In this document: piece after piece, positions 60,014 through 64,000 of the stretch | Numbering within the stretch: position 1 is the first letter of the stretch | Layout: each line of letters starts with the position of its first letter | NCBI RefSeq assembly: GCF_000626715.1 | Contig: NZ_AQRA01000002.1 | Coordinates: forward strand, 485,518 to 549,517 | Direction of reading: 5' to 3' | DNA length: 64,000 nucleotides | Origin: Aquimarina atlantica | GTDB lineage: Bacteria > Bacteroidota > Bacteroidia > Flavobacteriales > Flavobacteriaceae | Notes under the pieces: generated by a model | Told to the model about the DNA's origin: nothing | The model's database searches: none | The model's input: the letters and a program-made list of their open reading frames with translations, nothing else | Made by a program: the position numbers and the translations under genes

Positions 60014-62062
60014 ATGAAAAAAAAACTTAACCTCATATCATTAATTGCTATAGTGACAGGCTTTCTATTTTCTTCTTTGAAAGCTAATGCTCAGGATATT
60101 GGTGCGCCGTTATTTTCTATTGGTGGGTCGACCACCTCGATACTCTGTGTAAATCAAAATGTTCCCAATCGAGAAGCAGTTGCCCAAACTCCTTCGGGAT
60201 TTGGACCCAATACAGAATATATTCTAGAACTGTCGGATGAGAATGGTCTTTTTTCTGCTAATACTACTAGAGTTTTAACTACATTTACTAGTTCTGTAGC
60301 TATTCCACCTAATGGAACAATAACATTTCCTTCTTTTGCTATCCCAACAGATTTACGAGGTGAGAATTATAGTTTACGAGTTAATGTCCCTGCAAGTTCT
60401 ATTTTAAGTGCAGTACAAGAAAATATTCCTATTTACTATTTTGATTTTTCTCAAGGTGTCACATTAACAGGAGCGAATATCGAGGCCAACACAGTAGCAT
60501 TATGTGTTGGAGAATCGGCAACATTGACAGCTTTACCAGGAGATTTTCCAGAATATATTTGGTCTTTTAATGGTACAGTGATTCCTGGTGAATCTGGTAA
60601 TACACTCGAAAATGTAACCCAAGTAGGAAGTTATACAGTTCAAGTCAATTTCGGAAGTTGTAATCCCTCTTTTAACTTTGATACAGCAACAGTAGAAGTT
60701 ATTGATTTTAATGATACAACAGTACGGATCAATGAACCTTCGCCACAATCCTTTTGTCCCAGTGATGTAAAAATATTAACCACTAGTGTTACCGATCCGG
60801 GATTTACTTATGAATGGTTTAAGGACGGAGTTTTAATACCTGATTTTAATGGTCCTTCCGAGATTTTACCTGCGAGTAATTTTGGAGGTATTTACACAGT
60901 TAGAGTTACCGGAACGCCGACATGTAATATAACCACTGCTCCTGTGGAGGTTATTAATTTGGGTTCAGATATTTTGACTCAGCCCCCTCCCCAGATTATG
61001 TTATTACCGACCCAGCCCGCGTTGACCTTGTCTATTACGACCAATGCACCTGCTGCTGGCAGTACGGTAGAATGGTTTAGGAACGGAATAAGTATCCAAG
61101 GTCCGCTCGCGGTTAGTACACCGGGAGCTTTGTCAATTAATGTAACTAATTTAGGAGTATACCGTGTAGATGTTTTTGCCAATGATAGCTGTATGGATAC
61201 TCTTCAGGCTACTACCGAGGTTTTAGAGCCAGTAGGATTTAGGACCCAGATTTCTACATTGTTAGACTGTGATGCCGATACTGGCACTTTGGGTTTAGAG
61301 AATTTATTTGGTATTACTTCTACCGGTGCAGAAGTTCCGATTACTACAGATCAATATTCTTTATTTGATTTTGAATGGTTTTTGGGTAGTCAATCTACTG
61401 GAGTTACCGAAACGACATTTACAGTTACCGAGTCTAACATAGGAGAGGTTTATGCATTAGAAGCCACTTTACGCGGGACTACTTTTCCTACCGAACGATC
61501 TAATGATCTAACGGTTGAGTTTTTATCCGATGTTGTAGTAATAGAAGCTTCACCAGCATTTATTCCATTTGGAGAGACCTCTACATTAAGTGTTCCTTCG
61601 AGTAGTAATTATGCTTATGAGTGGTTTATCGTTGTAGATGGAGAGAACCAATCTTTGGTAGACGGTTCTACAGTTATAAGTGGTCAGGGTACAAGTTCTA
61701 TAGAGATAGATAGGACAGGTGATTATTTTGTTAGGATTACGTTATTGGATTGTGTTATAGATTCAGAGATACTCAGTATTTCCGATGTTGCTGGTTCATC
61801 AGAGATAATTCCTAATGTAGTTACCCCTAATAGCGATGGTATCAATGATAATTGGTTACTACCACCGAGTTTGTTTAATCAACAATCTGTAGAGGTTACG
61901 ATTTACAATGCACGAGGTCAGGTTGATTTTACATCTTCAAGTTATCAGAATAACTGGCCACGAGAGAATTCGAAATCATCGGGTCAGGACCCGTTTTATT
62001 ATTATATAATCACCAAAAATAATTCCGTAGTCAGAAAAGGTTCGATAACGGTAATGAGATAA
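60014..62062 (+). CDS. T9SS type B cargo protein with Ig-like domains
   Basis: The protein has 682 residues. The signal peptide ends near LKANAQ. After an N-terminal domain (about 25-140), Ig-like or PKD-like modules follow: about 155-235 (LCVGESATLTAL, YIWSFNG, GSYTVQVNFGSC), 245-325 (FCPSDVKIL, YEWFKDG, GIYTVRV) and 330-400 (PTQPALTLSI, VEWFRNG, GVYRVDV). The near-duplicate cassette (about 464-682) ends in the type B (CHU_C) sorting domain. It is exported by T9SS; the following gene encodes a PorP/SprF-type partner 4 bases downstream, as in sprB-sprF pairs. The role is likely adhesion or motility (inference). Confidence 0.9.
   Translation: MKKKLNLISLIAIVTGFLFSSLKANAQDIGAPLFSIGGSTTSILCVNQNVPNREAVAQTPSGFGPNTEYILELSDENGLFSANTTRVLTTFTSSVAIPPNGTITFPSFAIPTDLRGENYSLRVNVPASSILSAVQENIPIYYFDFSQGVTLTGANIEANTVALCVGESATLTALPGDFPEYIWSFNGTVIPGESGNTLENVTQVGSYTVQVNFGSCNPSFNFDTATVEVIDFNDTTVRINEPSPQSFCPSDVKILTTSVTDPGFTYEWFKDGVLIPDFNGPSEILPASNFGGIYTVRVTGTPTCNITTAPVEVINLGSDILTQPPPQIMLLPTQPALTLSITTNAPAAGSTVEWFRNGISIQGPLAVSTPGALSINVTNLGVYRVDVFANDSCMDTLQATTEVLEPVGFRTQISTLLDCDADTGTLGLENLFGITSTGAEVPITTDQYSLFDFEWFLGSQSTGVTETTFTVTESNIGEVYALEATLRGTTFPTERSNDLTVEFLSDVVVIEASPAFIPFGETSTLSVPSSSNYAYEWFIVVDGENQSLVDGSTVISGQGTSSIEIDRTGDYFVRITLLDCVIDSEILSISDVAGSSEIIPNVVTPNSDGINDNWLLPPSLFNQQSVEVTIYNARGQVDFTSSSYQNNWPRENSKSSGQDPFYYYIITKNNSVVRKGSITVMR
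61405..62062 (+). repeat. Duplicated C-terminal cassette, copy 2 (partner 58796-59453)
   Basis: This is the second copy of the roughly 658-base cassette. The two copies differ at about ten bases, including GTTAAC versus GTTACC near the start and the last codons (GATAATGAAG versus GTAATGAGAT). Confidence 0.9.
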
Positions 62063-62066
62063 TTTT

Positions 62067-64000
62067 ATGGCCAGAAAATTACTATTAATAATCATATGTA
62101 TATCCTTTAACCTTCTTAGAGGACAGGATGAAAATACCACTACTTATGGTATTCTTCCTACGGATATTCCTACTCATACCTTAGTAAAATATAACCGTTT
62201 TTATTTTAACCCTACCTTTTCTTTGGTTCGCGAAAACAAAAAATCTATTAATGTTTATAATAAAACACAATGGGCTTCATTTAATGACAATCCTCAGACG
62301 TATTTAATTAATTACACATCAAATTTTGATGAAAAAATAGGTGTTTCTATTGGTTTGCATCAACAAAATGAAGGTATTTACAGGTATTTTGGTGGTATAG
62401 CAAACTTTGCATATAATATCGAATTAAATAGAGATATGAACTTCACTTTTGGTTTAAATCTCGGCTTTTCGCAAAGCGGAATTAAATCTAACATTGATTC
62501 AGCAACAAGTATTGTTTTAAATAATGGAGTAGAAGTAAGTGACCCCGTTATTTTGAACTATGAGAATAGTTCAGTTTTTCAATTGACCCCTGGTGTTAAC
62601 TTTAATTATGCAGAATTTGATGTTGGGGTTTCTGTATCAAATCTTGTGGCTTACAACCTAACAGGCAGTGAACTATTGACAGATAATATGGCTTTTACCG
62701 GTCATGTTATGTATACTACAAGCCTAGAAAGAAGATCAGACAAGATAATACGAGGAATGGCATATGCCAATATGTTACCCGACTCAGGCGCAGATTCAAA
62801 CCTTAGATATGGAGGTAATGTTATTGTCGAATTACCAGCACTAGGTTGGGCTCAAGCAGGGTATAATAGTTTTTATGGAGCTTCATTGGGTATTGGAGGG
62901 AATATTACATCGAATATTTCAGTTGGATATACCTACGAAACAGGATTTGGAGATACTAGTAATTTTGGAGCAAGTCACGAGGTAGGTTTAGCATATAATT
63001 TTGAAAAAGAAAAACCAAGAAGAAGAAGAAGAGGAAGTAGATCAAAATCAAGTACTCAAAAGGCATATGAAGAAAGAGATTCTGAAATTAGAAGACTTAA
63101 GAAGGAAATTCTTGAACAAAATAAACTGATAAGAGAATTACAAGAAGAACAAGGAGACTCTCGAAGCCAGGAACAAAAGGCAATGAGTGAGCTCGAAAAA
63201 TCAATAGCAGAAGCTAGGGAGAAAGAATCCAAAGCAGCTAGAGAGTTAGAATTACAACGAGCGGAAGAAGTAAAATTACTAAACAAAAAAGCAGAAGAAG
63301 AGCGTTTAGCTGCTCAAAGACAAATAGAGCGCGAAGAAGCAGAGCAGAAAGCAGAAGAAGAGCGTTTAGCTGCTCAAAGACGAATAGAGCGTGAAGAAGC
63401 AGAGCAGAAAGCAGAAGAAGAGCGTTTGGCTGCTCAAAGACGAATAGAGCGTGAAGAAGCAGAGCAGAAAGCAGAAGAAGAGCGTTTAGCTGCTCAAAGG
63501 CAAATAGAGCGTGAAGTAGCAGAACAAAAGGCAGAAGAAGAAAGAATTGCTGCAGAAGAAGCAGCTCGTGAAGCCGAGGCAGCAGAACAAGAACGTCTAG
63601 CTGCTCAAAAAGAGCTGGAGCGTGAAGAAGCAGAACAAAAAGCAGAAGAAGAACGCCTAGCTGCTCAAAAACAGTTAGAACGTGAGGTTGCTGAGCAAAA
63701 AATAGAAGAAGAACGTTTAGCTGCTCAAAAACAGTTAGAGCGTGAAGTGGCAGAGCAAAGGATAGCAGATGAGGCAGCAGAAGCAGCCCGTTTAGCTGAA
63801 GAGAAGAGATTAGCAGATGAAGCAGCAGCAGAAGCGGCTCGTTTAGCTGAAGAGAAAAGATTGGCAGATGAGGCAGCAGCAGAAGCGGCTCGTTTAGCTG
63901 AAGAGAAAAGATTGGCAGATGAGGCAGCAGCAGAAGCGGCTCGTTTAGCCGAGGAGAAGAGATTGGCAGATGAAGCAGCGGCAGAAGCGGCTCGTTTAGC
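62067..64000 (+). CDS. PorP/SprF family T9SS outer-membrane protein with very long C-terminal coiled coil (partial)
   Basis: I translated this from the ATG at 62067 to the window edge (644 codons). A signal peptide (RKLLLIIICISFNLLRGQ) and a PorP/SprF beta-barrel (about 21-313: NRFYFNPTFSLV, VSIGLHQQNEGIYRYFG, SNISVGYTYETGFG, GLAYNF) are clear. A basic switch (KPRRRRRGSRSKS) at about 314-327 begins a coiled coil of more than 300 residues made of 20-residue repeats (AEEERLAAQRQIEREEAEQK) and then 17-residue repeats (AAAEAARLAEEKRLADE). Ordinary PorP/SprF proteins are about 300-350 residues. The tail probably reaches through the periplasm towards peptidoglycan; an OmpA-like domain may follow outside the window. 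Confidence 0.9.
   Translation, partial: MARKLLLIIICISFNLLRGQDENTTTYGILPTDIPTHTLVKYNRFYFNPTFSLVRENKKSINVYNKTQWASFNDNPQTYLINYTSNFDEKIGVSIGLHQQNEGIYRYFGGIANFAYNIELNRDMNFTFGLNLGFSQSGIKSNIDSATSIVLNNGVEVSDPVILNYENSSVFQLTPGVNFNYAEFDVGVSVSNLVAYNLTGSELLTDNMAFTGHVMYTTSLERRSDKIIRGMAYANMLPDSGADSNLRYGGNVIVELPALGWAQAGYNSFYGASLGIGGNITSNISVGYTYETGFGDTSNFGASHEVGLAYNFEKEKPRRRRRGSRSKSSTQKAYEERDSEIRRLKKEILEQNKLIRELQEEQGDSRSQEQKAMSELEKSIAEAREKESKAARELELQRAEEVKLLNKKAEEERLAAQRQIEREEAEQKAEEERLAAQRRIEREEAEQKAEEERLAAQRRIEREEAEQKAEEERLAAQRQIEREVAEQKAEEERIAAEEAAREAEAAEQERLAAQKELEREEAEQKAEEERLAAQKQLEREVAEQKIEEERLAAQKQLEREVAEQRIADEAAEAARLAEEKRLADEAAAEAARLAEEKRLADEAAAEAARLAEEKRLADEAAAEAARLAEEKRLADEAAAEAARL
63291..63530 (+). 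repeat. 60-base tandem repeats in the PorP/SprF coiled coil
   Basis: Four nearly perfect 60-base units (63291, 63351, 63411, 63471) encode a 20-residue heptad-like repeat starting AEEERLAAQ. Degenerate copies continue to about 63760. Confidence 0.9.
63769..64000 (+). repeat. 51-base tandem repeats in the PorP/SprF coiled coil
   Basis: Units of 51 bases encode AAAEAARLAEEKRLADE and repeat at least four times up to the window edge; the number beyond is unknown. Confidence 0.9.

Noticed and set aside
63291..64000. CRISPR-like array because of regular repeats
   Set aside because: The 60- and 51-base repeats are contiguous, in frame and code for a coiled coil; there are no spacers.

Overview
The window looks like chromosomal DNA of a marine member of the Flavobacteriaceae (Bacteroidota), possibly Aquimarina-like; the genus is a guess. 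Evidence: AT-rich DNA, promoters of the TTG-N19/20-TAnnTTTG type, type IX secretion (T9SS) C-terminal sorting domains, a PorP/SprF protein, a TonB-dependent receptor with a carboxypeptidase-like N-terminal domain, DUF5689, DUF3078, DUF4175 and DUF2007 proteins, and rnpA placed next to an S41 protease. No phage, insertion sequence with transposase, CRISPR array or rRNA operon was seen.  Layout. 1-7948: a partial tricorn-type protease, a DUF3078 protein, HflX, an endonuclease/exonuclease/phosphatase (EEP) protein and two tandem paralogous lipoproteins with a PLAT-like domain. 8221-20613: an apparent extracellular nucleic-acid or phosphodiester utilisation locus, made of a 1536-residue T9SS-exported surface nuclease (four lamin-tail-like modules, OB fold, EEP domain), a DUF5689 lipoprotein, a TonB-dependent receptor and a further exported EEP enzyme. 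The same stretch contains a LysR-type DNA-binding domain fused to a SAM methyltransferase and several palindromic intergenic repeats. 20725-28261: a serine hydrolase and a membrane-bound XRE regulator that seem to have been inserted behind a cation/proton antiporter gene, whose 3' end is duplicated at the far side; then a UspA-SulP operon. 28449-36835: hydrolases and peptidases (MBL fold, S8, M1, S41), rnpA, a GNAT protein, a CDF metal exporter and rpiB.  36896-37387 is an AT-rich gene-free stretch with DnaA-box-like words and dyads; it is a tentative origin candidate. 37388-57980 is mostly housekeeping: RNase R, a DUF2807 protein, a LysE-type exporter, tRNA-Cys, folB, glnS, an SPFH protein with a 55-residue DUF4177-type gene before it, gltX, an AlkB-type hydroxylase, a DUF4175 protein, ybeY, mnmG, a methyltransferase and an OmpH/Skp-like lipoprotein. 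Around mnmG there are four parS centromere-like sites (three perfect, one 15/16) and a weaker fifth 5 kb upstream. This suggests the region is close to the replication origin.  58470-64000: two T9SS type B cargo genes that share a nearly identical C-terminal cassette, followed by a PorP/SprF outer-membrane protein with a very long repetitive coiled coil that runs off the window. Secretion and surface attachment by T9SS link the nuclease locus and this last module.
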